64,000 nucleotides of DNA from Lumbricus terrestris. Its lineage: Eukaryota > Annelida > Clitellata > Crassiclitellata > Lumbricidae. Shown here one piece after another: positions 63,301 through 64,000 of this stretch (within the stretch, counting starts at the first letter, position 1; each line of letters opens with the position of its first letter). The position numbers and the translations under genes are program-made. The notes beneath the pieces are model-generated. The model saw only the letters and a program-made list of their open reading frames with translations, was not told the DNA's origin and made no database searches. The stretch is from the NCBI GenBank assembly GCA_949752735.1, contig OX457042.1:33402789-33466788 (forward strand), written 5' to 3'.

Positions 63301-63564
63301 AGGTGGTGAGGACAGTGTTGGCTTGTTACTTTTTAAAAGTAATCAGTTATAGTAACTAGTTGCTGGACTGCAAAAAGTAACTCAGAAACACATGAAAAAT
63401 CTTTTCAGAAATAATTTCTTAAGCCTCATTTAAACTTCTCTGCTTGTTGAGTTTTTCTACATTTTAAGCTTAACGAATACTCGATAAGATTCAGCAAAAA
63501 AGGAATAACTGACCAGCGTAGAGGAATCATAACACAGTCTCTGCCATAATCCAACAGGTAACAG
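14378..63564 (-). CDS. TDRD12: TDRD12/Yb-like Tudor-helicase-CS protein of the piRNA pathway, 5' end outside window
   Basis: Transcript order of exons: 63514-63564, 62758-62874, 61622-61677, 60949-61098, 57991-58777, 56171-56228, 55498-55608, 54610-54819, 53109-53264, 51083-51184, 50440-50484, 49512-49823, 46935-47055, 46264-46412, 44958-45145, 44070-44172, 42379-42542, 41605-41670, 41231-41288, 41088-41116, 40334-40481, 38761-38823, 37734-37795, 37249-37378, 36316-36404, about 34501-34637, 33330-33446, 32229-32490, 27229-27315, 26397-26461, 25864-25983, 24920-24980, 24022-24086, 23060-23135, 22269-22327, 21577-21699, 20882-20954, 20230-20330, 18989-19126, 16566-16688, 14939-15186, 14378-14580. 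TDRD12 family proteins (fly Yb, BoYb, SoYb) act in perinuclear granules in piRNA production, where Tudor domains bind methylarginine tails of PIWI proteins. The Tudor, DEAD-like helicase, CCCH, Tudor, CS order and the words LGNSLWLDPLVKRDWL and HLVLEDADVL identify it. The piece here is about 1,860 codons, longer than the roughly 1,200 aa I recall for mammals. All junctions keep phase except exon 26 to 27. Confidence 0.92.
15187..15595. repeat. ttgtcagaaacaatt tandem copies interrupted by an antisense LINE tail
   Basis: Short copies of ttgtcagaaacaatt run 15187-15230 and again 15536-15592. Between them (about 15240-15535) is a minus-strand CR1-like 3' fragment with SVVGPVAWNGLPFELRLHPG and the GVESASE end. 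The left array reaches the acceptor of the CS exon. Confidence 0.75.
15596..16565. other. TDRD12-like intron, nothing recognised
   Basis: AT-rich intron between the two CS-domain exons. I see no exon, array or clear element. Confidence 0.5.
16689..18988. other. TDRD12-like intron with a decayed LINE-like fragment
   Basis: Most of it is featureless AT-rich DNA. About 18590-18850 on the + strand resembles a degraded LINE C-terminus and tail (a GPSTWNDL-like segment, then tgcttctgaatag and a short tail). I see no exon. Confidence 0.4.
18989..27315 (-). CDS. TDRD12: TDRD12-like exons 29-39: armadillo/HEAT-like helical repeats
   Basis: Eleven short exons (27229-27315, 26397-26461, 25864-25983, 24920-24980, 24022-24086, 23060-23135, 22269-22327, 21577-21699, 20882-20954, 20230-20330, 18989-19126) encode about 320 residues of alpha-helical repeats. 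Examples are LVAIVGQALEYTWELEPAEA, LLDDMLLVLESMLTCI, GGLWYLGHALLNSQLDFVI, CLKAAIHHLTSQDPTIIDV and LVGKGVELLTILATDNRFN. Spacing and hydrophobic pattern resemble armadillo or HEAT repeats, which form protein-binding superhelices. All ten internal junctions and both outer ones are in phase, so the block belongs to the same transcript. Two introns use GC donors (after 20882 and after 18989). I do not know ARM repeats in vertebrate TDRD12 or fly Yb proteins. Confidence 0.82.
19389..19468. mobile_element. Tiny TTAA-flanked MITE
   Basis: TTAA at 19389-19392 and 19465-19468 bracket about 72 bp whose ends are imperfect inverted repeats (ttacccttt near the left, ggtaaaggg at the right). Similar units are at 32126-32196, 37823-37893 and 43577-43655. 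TTAA is the piggyBac target. Confidence 0.6.
19897..20129 (-). repeat. tRNA-derived SINE, family 1
   Basis: Read on the minus strand: gcgcggtggtgtagtggtgg (A-box region), then a diverged B box (ggttcgagtttcgaatcc), a shared body (tcactcgcaattgctcagcg) and a tail with the ggggcgctat box. The tail matches the 3' end of the local CR1-like LINE. It lies in a TDRD12-like intron. Confidence 0.8.
21205..21350 (-). repeat. CR1-like LINE 3' tail
   Basis: The minus strand gives ggtcgggagcgcttccgagt, a cttgaagagg-type box and a gtgctata tail, as in the reference LINE at 10297-11620. It is in a TDRD12-like intron. Confidence 0.65.
23387..23560 (-). repeat. CR1-like LINE 3' tail
   Basis: The minus strand reads the LINE C-terminus and tail (gctgggctggtagtgctcct, then a short AT-rich end). 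It is degraded, between exons 33 and 34. Confidence 0.55.
24818..24898. repeat. (ATTG)n-rich simple repeat
   Basis: Irregular attgattgactg copies lie about 20 bases from exon 32 of the TDRD12-like gene. Confidence 0.75.
24981..25863. other. TDRD12-like intron, nothing recognised
   Basis: I see no exon, element or array in this intron between exons 31 and 32. Confidence 0.5.
26462..27228. other. TDRD12-like intron, nothing recognised
   Basis: This is AT-rich intron between exons 29 and 30. I see no exon or repeat. Confidence 0.5.
27575..29451. mobile_element. hAT-type non-autonomous element with nested fold-back
   Basis: The ends are cagcgtttcccaaac and its inverse gtttgggaaacgctg-like copy (tttgggaaacgctg), extended by ggaaccc-rich inverted subterminal boxes. 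They are flanked by an exact 8-bp duplication gtctaatt at 27567-27574 and 29452-29459, the hAT signature. I see no transposase. A G/C-tract fold-back (28147-28944) sits inside. The whole is in the large intron between exons 28 and 29. Confidence 0.85.
28147..28944. repeat. Fold-back element with ggacattagcccccc arms
   Basis: The left arm has about five tandem copies of ggacatta-t/g-cccccc, and the right arm has the same unit inverted (gggggg-ctaatgtcc). They enclose about 600 bp of AT-rich DNA. Regular C and G runs make it unlike the surroundings. No repeat-spacer pattern fits a CRISPR array. Confidence 0.8.
29621..30296. repeat. 25-bp minisatellite
   Basis: About 27 copies of ggtgagttagagataagagg plus tcttg or ccttg. 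Two variants (cct/tct) and an occasional ctgaattatagata form alternate in blocks. It is in the intron between exons 28 and 29. Confidence 0.95.
30870..30947. repeat. 38-bp near-perfect hairpin
   Basis: The left arm 30870-30907 and right arm 30910-30947 are reverse complements with one mismatch and a 2-base loop. It is in the intron between exons 28 and 29. It could be an extruded palindrome, a tiny MITE or a small-RNA hairpin. Confidence 0.9.
31117..31794. repeat. 15-bp minisatellite
   Basis: About 45 copies of acaatgagtacactg. The outer copies have tg/tg, and the central block is nearly uniform with the acaacgagtacaccg variant. A multiple-of-three unit without stops leaves several long open frames on both strands, which are not genes. 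It is in the intron between exons 28 and 29. Confidence 0.97.
32126..32196. mobile_element. Tiny TTAA-flanked MITE
   Basis: TTAA (32126-32129) and a mutated CTAA (32193-32196) bracket ccctttaatgccgg and its inverse ctcggcattaaaggg. It ends about 32 bases from the donor of exon 28. Confidence 0.65.
32229..34637 (-). CDS. TDRD12: TDRD12-like exons 26-28: third Tudor
   Basis: Exons about 34501-34637, 33330-33446 and 32229-32490. They read KFHDVYVTAVMSPDLLYVQL, NQLTDDINRTMLVAEDRKKD, then a well-kept Tudor core: RWCRGRIEVVTEGKLLEVFF, VDTGITEDLTCDDLVPMPLL and FKQFPFQAIECSLIGLE. The barrel has VDTG where most have VDYG, so one aromatic cage position is threonine. The donor of exon 26 is unresolved: the only nearby GT (ttaa/gtgttg) leaves phase 1, but exon 27 needs phase 2. 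Confidence 0.85.
32897..33113 (-). repeat. tRNA-derived SINE, family 1
   Basis: The minus strand has gcgcggtggtgtagtggtgg, a B box with ggttcgaatcc, a shared body and the tail ending in ctataacaagtgcgcatac. It is one of the best preserved copies, between exons 27 and 28. Confidence 0.88.
33535..33640 (-). repeat. CR1-like LINE 3' tail
   Basis: The minus strand gives ggttgggctgggagcacgtc and tagtttcttgaaggggcgct followed by atataaatg and short attc repeats. Confidence 0.7.
33895..33985 (+). repeat. CR1-like LINE 3' tail
   Basis: It contains ttgggagcgcctctgagtag, cttgaaggggcgctatataa and an (attg)n end. It is in the intron between exons 26 and 27. Confidence 0.8.
34720..35130 (+). repeat. CR1-like LINE 3' fragment, two tails in tandem
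   Basis: The reading resembles FSVTDPAIWNGLPVELRLML, ending in a gagtagatgatcttgaaggg tail. Directly after it is a second gtcgggagcacttctgagta tail with (aatg)n. Two 3' ends in the same orientation suggest nested insertions. Confidence 0.75.
35340..35490 (+). repeat. tRNA-derived SINE-like element, family 2
   Basis: An A-box-like gatggttcaatggc and a B-box ggttcaaaccc are followed by a body similar to the fragment at 4030-4260 (cggctc/ggctcagc, ctac-cctac). Confidence 0.5.
35525..35745 (-). repeat. tRNA-derived SINE, family 1
   Basis: The minus strand has a diverged tRNA-like head, B box ggttcgaatcc, the body and a tail with ttgaagtggcgctgta and cataca repeats. It is immediately beside the family 2 copy. 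Confidence 0.75.
35772..36300. mobile_element. MITE-like element with ttttggcgcc ends
   Basis: Left end ccttttggcgccgccgtttt and right end with the inverse (gccaaaacggcggtgcc) enclose diverged copies of about 35 bases ('caatccaacttctattta'-like). I see no coding content. It is in the intron between exons 25 and 26. Confidence 0.65.
36316..37795 (-). CDS. TDRD12: TDRD12-like exons 23-25: linker between second and third Tudor
   Basis: Exons 37734-37795, 37249-37378 and 36316-36404 encode STYLAEIIQNQILEGNIVL, then SLGNSLWLDPLVKRDWLEDM, TIFTVRSLVLEADYADENPK and HLELLYKACEGIIQLPAGVS. The 'LGN-LW-DP-V' stretch is a strongly conserved TDRD12 signature and was one of the keys to naming the gene. The function of the segment is not known to me; it closes the second extended Tudor and leads into the third. 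Phases are 0, 2, 0, 2. Confidence 0.9.
37823..37893. mobile_element. Tiny TTAA-flanked MITE
   Basis: CTAA (37823-37826) and TTAA (37890-37893) bracket a unit with ends ccatttactgacc and gttagtaaaggg. It starts 28 bases upstream of the exon 23 acceptor. Confidence 0.5.
38761..42542 (-). CDS. TDRD12: TDRD12-like exons 17-22: second extended Tudor
   Basis: Exons 42379-42542, 41605-41670, 41231-41288, 41088-41116 (only 29 bases), 40334-40481 and 38761-38823. The SNase-like start is KHVVDASFFYVQLIEHRDHD. The Tudor barrel is VEVLNVFSTESANHPDQAEV, FYIDIGQKCEMPIAELFELP and AHLAQVPYQAVEVFVCRIKP. The 41605 and 41231 exons are assigned mainly by splice consensus and phase; their protein (VVGRLSFARTEKAILDVDVY) is only weakly Tudor-like, so their exact ends are the least sure. 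The 5' splice acceptor of exon 17 lies at the edge of an 18-bp tandem array (see findings). Confidence 0.8.
38930..39280 (-). repeat. CR1-like LINE 3' fragment
   Basis: The minus strand encodes SFAIACPTTWNGLPVTLCLG and a RGWARSASE-like end, then the tail box. It is about 350 bases of ORF2 end plus tail, in the intron between exons 21 and 22. Confidence 0.8.
39294..39359. repeat. (TA)n microsatellite
   Basis: An uninterrupted TA run of about 33 repeats directly follows the LINE fragment. Confidence 0.97.
39560..40333. other. TDRD12-like intron with A/C-rich low-complexity DNA
   Basis: From about 39960 to 40325 the + strand is a degenerate acaaacagacaaac-type repeat, ending 9 bases before exon 21. 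On the minus strand this gives a long pyrimidine-rich (T/G) tract. I see no exon. Confidence 0.6.
42541..42797. repeat. 18-bp minisatellite abutting exon 17
   Basis: About 14 copies of acctgctcattaagacac (two of them 17 bp). On the transcript strand the unit reads gtgtcttaatgagcaggt. The real exon 17 acceptor (gagcag/gtgtgg) is part of the last unit. Confidence 0.95.
43250..43565 (+). repeat. LINE C-terminal fragment, second type
   Basis: It resembles a 'RAFHASAPKEWNLLPLS' and 'SFKKRLKTHYFSLAF' C-terminus with breaks, then cacttaggtgtgaccttgcg and an (aat)n tail. It differs from the CR1-like family with the ggggcgctat box. Confidence 0.65.
43577..43655. mobile_element. Tiny TTAA-flanked MITE
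   Basis: TTAA on both sides (43577-43580, 43652-43655), ends ccctttacccgtt and aacgggtaaaag. It inserted in the tail of the LINE fragment just before it. Confidence 0.7.
44070..45145 (-). CDS. TDRD12: TDRD12-like exons 15-16: CCCH zinc finger
   Basis: Exons 44958-45145 and 44070-44172. The first gives SYLLITEDCQHLSSRLILVL and GYSIPAELARMSEKHMEA, a helical extension of the helicase. The finger is then split by the intron: CHDLKKFGVCR joins NQNICHRRHKVF. The spacing is exactly C-x8-C-x5-C-x3-H, the canonical CCCH type, which usually contacts RNA. I chose the upstream acceptor (gttgatgag at 45146-45154) because it keeps phase 0 and adds SYLLITE, which fits the family better than the nearer AG. 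Confidence 0.88.
44336..44392. repeat. 21-bp repeat, about three copies
   Basis: catgcctttgacaacagccc is repeated head to tail upstream of exon 16. Confidence 0.85.
44424..44810 (+). repeat. CR1-like LINE 3' fragment
   Basis: It encodes a broken C-terminus ending HRSLKTVLINRGRVGSAPE with a stop, then cttgatggggcgctatataa and an (aatg)n end. It is in the intron between exons 15 and 16. Confidence 0.8.
45146..46263. other. TDRD12-like intron with old hAT-like remnant
   Basis: About 45690-46090 has cacggaaccccaatcc and ggcaccttaagagttctgtg, resembling the subterminal boxes of the hAT at 27575, but no clear ends. I see nothing else recognisable. Confidence 0.35.
46264..47055 (-). CDS. TDRD12: TDRD12-like exons 13-14: helicase lobe 2 end
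   Basis: Exons 46935-47055 and 46264-46412. They read ARAASFYTLLAHDEMNSSDL, then VLVLTDAALSLLSISDACWV and IHFDLTPQLDIFANRLWCL. The motif V position (TDxAARG in active DEAD-box enzymes) is TDAALSLLS. The motif VI HRxGRxGR is absent; its place is taken by FANRLWCLRKYF. Lobe 2 therefore keeps the fold but lacks the arginine fingers, as in other TDRD12/Yb proteins. Junction phases (0, 1, 0) agree on both sides. Confidence 0.9.
46540..46615 (+). repeat. LINE tail, second type
   Basis: It resembles the cagattcacacttaggtgtgacc tail at 43500-43560, with an (aat)n end. It is very short. Confidence 0.45.
47154..48133. mobile_element. 980-bp element with long terminal inverted repeats, mariner-type ends
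   Basis: It starts cagggtgggccaaaagtatt after TA and ends with its inverse before TA. The inverted repeats run about 190 bp and are nearly identical, so the insertion is young. The interior holds one 104-codon open frame (47498-47812, + strand) with a charged helical C-terminus (LEALNSVLEKIIDLKLKQFV) and no transposase motif. It is in the intron between exons 12 and 13. Confidence 0.85.
48236..48360 (+). repeat. LINE fragment, second type
   Basis: caaaaagtgacccaaaactc, actatttctcctaaactttc and ctgcatctcctcctggc follow the order seen in the fragment at 43250-43565. Confidence 0.5.
48358..49418. repeat. 27-bp minisatellite split by a mariner-type element
   Basis: About seven copies of acatatgaccaagattaaca plus gtttaat lie at 48358-48544, with one to two more at 49382-49418. 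The element 48545-49381 sits between them at a TA of the unit. Confidence 0.92.
48545..49381 (+). mobile_element. Tc1/mariner-type transposon, internally deleted (DD37D-like)
   Basis: Terminal inverted repeats of about 80 bp begin cagggtggcgcaaaataaac, and TA duplications (48543-48544, 49382-49383) flank them. The interior encodes the C-terminal half of a transposase with stops: MVSVAVSQLGKSSLVFVERG, then FQQDGAPAHRSRKTVAFL and WPPNSPDLNPVDYSIWG, to the end at about 49209. Between the D of QQD and the D of PVD are 37 residues, as in the DD37D (maT-like) group. The N-terminal DNA-binding part and first catalytic D are deleted, so it is not autonomous. Confidence 0.88.
49512..49823 (-). CDS. 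TDRD12: TDRD12-like exon 12: end of lobe 1 and start of lobe 2
   Basis: This 104-codon exon in phase 0 begins LDLLMSQYKLELNERQGG. The place of motif III (normally SAT) is taken by QQVLIFSQRWTPSIKDF, a TDRD12-type replacement. It then has CPVVIVAAKMESAYYG and VLSLLGSKKKKVLIFTSDTA, the first strand of helicase lobe 2 (motif IV region). Loss of SAT usually uncouples ATP hydrolysis from unwinding in DEAD-box proteins; applying that here is inference. Confidence 0.9.
49975..50280. repeat. About 45-bp AT-rich minisatellite
   Basis: Six to seven copies of attcattcatttattcattc plus aagtatttatttaaatgcat, with small length differences, run into a CR1-like tail (50275-50375, minus strand). Confidence 0.88.
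50275..50375 (-). repeat. CR1-like LINE 3' tail
   Basis: The minus strand has cgctggagtcgggagagcct and a cctggaagaggtgctaaata tail. The attc array beside it may be the expanded LINE tail. Confidence 0.65.
50440..56228 (-). CDS. TDRD12: TDRD12-like exons 6-11: helicase lobe 1
   Basis: Exons 56171-56228, 55498-55608, 54610-54819, 53109-53264, 51083-51184 and 50440-50484. After a lead-in (LTADDLEILVDGSTFVKCV) comes a Q-motif-like entry (LYDISRPTKLQSFTWPAVM) and a Walker A equivalent (DGSPGGKSLGYLLPL, keeping GKS). Motif Ia is VLIVCPHWSHVQEV, the GG motif is a four-glycine run (LFGGGGDENQE), and motif Ib is EILVSTPSSFLRMM. Motif II is HLVLEDADVLMDQF, with EDAD in place of DEAD. The small last exon (45 bases) carries most of motif II. 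Walker A looks usable, but motif II has the first two acidic residues exchanged, so ATPase activity is uncertain. Confidence 0.9.
50797..51039 (-). repeat. tRNA-derived SINE, family 1
   Basis: The minus strand has gtgcggtggtgtagtggata, B box ggttcgaatcc, the body and the ggggcgcaat tail. It lies about 40 bases from exon 10. Confidence 0.85.
51247..51546. repeat. 21-bp minisatellite
   Basis: About 14 copies of tcctcaaataaaatggtattt. The unit length is a multiple of three and gives stop-free frames on both strands. It is 60 bases upstream of exon 10. Confidence 0.96.
51895..52896 (+). mobile_element. Degenerate hAT (ZBED-like) transposon
   Basis: The ends agggctgttgattaatcg and the inverse of agagctgtcgttcgatta are followed by dense gcgattaa words at both ends. 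The interior near 52290-52420 encodes PVLAKLTRNLGSPATTVPCE and RLFSVSGYVMNKK, the C-terminal dimerisation region of hAT transposases. Stops break the rest. It is in the intron between exons 9 and 10. Confidence 0.75.
53479..53720 (+). repeat. tRNA-derived SINE, family 1
   Basis: Head gcggtggtgtaggggggtat, B box gggttcgaatcc, body with cgcttcggtgtgaaactcc, and tail gggagcgcctcagagtagca followed by a (catacata)n end (to about 53780). Confidence 0.85.
53693..53780. repeat. (CATA)n tail repeat
   Basis: Irregular catacata copies extend the SINE tail. Confidence 0.85.
53800..54609. other. TDRD12-like intron, little recognised
   Basis: A stretch near 54240-54350 has loosely repeated 'gcaccaaattgtctccac' words reminiscent of the element at 35772. 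I see no exon. Confidence 0.35.
55166..55432. repeat. 39-bp minisatellite with a hairpin in each unit
   Basis: About seven copies of cgcccatagcatgaatgggc plus gtagtatcctcaccatata. Within each unit cgcccat pairs with atgggcg. It lies about 65 bases downstream (transcript sense) of exon 7. Confidence 0.95.
56380..56925. repeat. 20-bp minisatellite
   Basis: About 27 copies of atgctaccagcagttccacc with growing variation to the right. It is in the intron between exons 5 and 6. Confidence 0.95.
57209..57755. repeat. 32-bp minisatellite
   Basis: About 17 copies of cagtagaaattgcaagtaca plus catacaaccata. Unit variants are aacata, aaccata and atccata. It is in the intron between exons 5 and 6. Confidence 0.95.
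57776..57960. repeat. About 78-bp tandem duplication
   Basis: Two and a fraction copies of a unit with cagtgttatctccattgtac, ctcttttgaaccaattgatc and tcctttgtactgtcaat end about 30 bases from exon 5. Confidence 0.85.
57991..58777 (-). CDS. TDRD12: TDRD12-like exon 5: Ser/Pro-rich linker
   Basis: This single 787-base exon, by far the longest, encodes about 262 residues between the first Tudor and the helicase. It opens LDPFEMASRSENSPQEGR and is low complexity: Ser, Pro, Thr, Gly and Arg with repeated NVSTNVSTNA, RRSPGRAVSSRSGA and SSPGGDVRTRRPSPGGAVS. No folded domain is visible. The several RRxSP and SP sites could be kinase targets and the RG-containing stretches could be methylated; both are inference. 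Acceptor tttgcag and donor gttaga hold phases 1 and 2 with the neighbouring exons. Confidence 0.85.
58868..59052. repeat. 20-bp minisatellite
   Basis: About nine copies of cactgtcctgtgtcctccaa, less regular at the right end. It is in the intron between exons 4 and 5. Confidence 0.9.
59398..59620 (+). repeat. tRNA-derived SINE, family 1
   Basis: Head ggggcgcggtggtgcagtgg, B box ggtttgaatcc, body, then gtcgggagcgcctctgagta and gaaggggcgctataacaagt. Its end reads VGSASE-stop in the LINE frame, as in the reference LINE. Confidence 0.9.
59885..60934. mobile_element. hAT element with nested piggyBac remnant
   Basis: The ends cagtggctcccaacc and ggttgggaaccactg are flanked by the exact 8-bp duplication ctctagac at 59877-59884 and 60935-60942. 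The right end is 14 bases from the donor of TDRD12-like exon 4. No hAT transposase is visible; a piggyBac-type remnant occupies 60109-60812. Confidence 0.9.
60109..60812 (-). mobile_element. piggyBac-like element, internally deleted
   Basis: TTAA on both sides (60105-60108, 60813-60816) and inverted ends cacattcaacgccgg and gcgctgaatgtg. The minus strand encodes piggyBac transposase pieces: LLYKGRTVYVDNFYTSLPLA, KELLKRKTLLCGTLRSNRKY, then WKDKRDVLMMTTAHAGKIV and GVDRCYIHFSCRF. The piece from VDNFYTSL to GVDR covers part of the catalytic core with frame breaks; the rest is deleted. Confidence 0.88.
60949..63564 (-). CDS. TDRD12: TDRD12-like exons 1-4 (visible): N-terminal extended Tudor
   Basis: Exons 63514-63564, 62758-62874, 61622-61677 and 60949-61098 encode about residues 1-125 of the visible protein. 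The first begins inside a Tudor barrel (CYLLDYGRDCVMIPLRW). It continues LRECKDEFFKQPFLVKSCVL, the usual 'leaf-FxxxPFxxxxC-L' end of a Tudor core. The later part (KWDESSTVFMKDIFK, WKASFLSHNDGKYDIELY, LDGTNTLNINELL) is the SNase-like half of an extended Tudor domain, which cradles methylated arginine ligands. The residues before CYLL, including the first aromatic-cage strands, must lie beyond 64000 or in an exon I did not find between 63565 and 64000. Phases run 2-2-1-1 and join cleanly. Confidence 0.88.
61200..61290 (+). repeat. tRNA-like fragment
   Basis: gagcctggtagcgcaatgga and taacacgct resemble a tRNA 5' half with an A box, but the 3' half does not fold into a cloverleaf that I can see. 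It is probably SINE debris. Confidence 0.3.
62050..62620 (-). repeat. LINE C-terminus, endonuclease-RT type
   Basis: The minus strand encodes KMIYFGHIMRKKGTCIEKEI, QGTIPGGRGRPRRNWLDNIK and DRNRWRNIVHDAAEPRTEDG with a stop. This is the well-known C-terminal end of RTE/jockey-related LINEs. Upstream parts (to about 62620) are broken. It is in the intron between exons 2 and 3. Confidence 0.8.
62975..63110 (-). repeat. CR1-like LINE 3' fragment
   Basis: The minus strand reads RGLSNVAGPPMWNGNRPKLR, a diverged form of the VAGPTAWNGLPVTLR segment. It is in the intron between exons 1 and 2. Confidence 0.65.
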
Positions 63565-64000
63565 CTGGAAAAAAAAATACAAATAAAACTAGTTTGTGAT
63601 GCTATCACAATATATATAGCCAGCACATAATCACAATCACAATATAAAAAAAACTATTCAGCCCTGGCATAAAAGAAGTGCAATCAATGCAACACTGATC
63701 ACTGTAACATTCTGAATCTTGGTGGTAACAACACAACGCCAAATACTGAATGAACAGCAGCCAGCGTCAGATTTGTTGACGTTGCAAAACAAAACAAAAC
63801 AAATTAAAACTGATAAAAATTAGAAAGTAAAACACATCCAGAACAAAAAACCTGATTTTACAACAGCATGTATTCAAATAATATGGGGGGGTCAACAAAT
63901 GAATATAGTTATTATGAACACAGTCCATGACAAATTTGAATGTGCAGGGGAGGTTCTGCACTTTACTTAAAAGTGGGGAACACTGAACAACACTCTGCAT
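63565..64000. other. TDRD12-like intron or 5' part, nothing certain
   Basis: Another upstream exon carrying the start of the first Tudor barrel is expected on the minus strand. I found no candidate here with correct splice sites and an exit in phase 2. Confidence 0.4.

Noticed and set aside
63767..64000. Minus-strand frame as first Tudor exon
   Set aside because: The frame has no Tudor words, and no donor leaving phase 2 before the exon at 63564.

Overview
The window reads as nuclear DNA of an invertebrate animal. Genes are split into many short exons with GT-AG introns, the DNA is AT-rich, and there are non-LTR retrotransposons, tRNA-derived SINEs, hAT/mariner/piggyBac remnants and about a dozen minisatellites. 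I cannot name the species. Nothing looks bacterial.

Three host genes are supported. (1) On the + strand at 560-3495 lie the last four exons of TCERG1 (CA150, an FF-domain transcription elongation/splicing factor); the rest lies to the left of the window. (2) On the + strand at 12228-13049 is a small two-exon gene of unknown function (250 aa). (3) On the - strand from about 63564 down to 14378 is one very large gene. I traced it by hand as 42 exons, about 1,860 codons, with its start beyond position 64000. It is a TDRD12/Yb-type piRNA-pathway protein. In order it has an extended Tudor domain, a Ser/Pro-rich linker, a degenerate DEAD-box helicase, a CCCH zinc finger, two more Tudor regions, an armadillo/HEAT-like helical region of about 320 aa, a p23-like CS domain and an acidic Ser-rich tail. 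Every exon junction I placed keeps reading phase except one (exon 26 to 27). Genes 2 and 3 converge tail to tail.

Between TCERG1 and the small gene (about 4-12 kb) is a repeat zone. It holds a 5'-truncated REL-endonuclease (R2/CRE-like) retrotransposon with a frameshift, a decayed CR1/L2-like LINE, and small palindromes and duplications. The TDRD12 introns hold most of the other repeats: CR1-like tails, at least six copies of a tRNA-derived SINE that shares its 3' end with the local LINE, hAT elements with intact 8-bp target duplications (one carrying a nested piggyBac remnant), a mariner-type element inserted in a minisatellite, a 980-bp long-TIR element, tiny TTAA-flanked MITEs, and arrays with units of 15 to 45 bp.

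The most interesting points are the ARM-like block inserted between the last Tudor and the CS domain of the TDRD12 homologue, its degenerate helicase motifs, a true 3' splice site embedded in a minisatellite of near-identical decoys, the LINE-SINE tail sharing, and a family of 70-80 bp TTAA MITEs. All protein names come from recognising motifs by eye; no database search was run.
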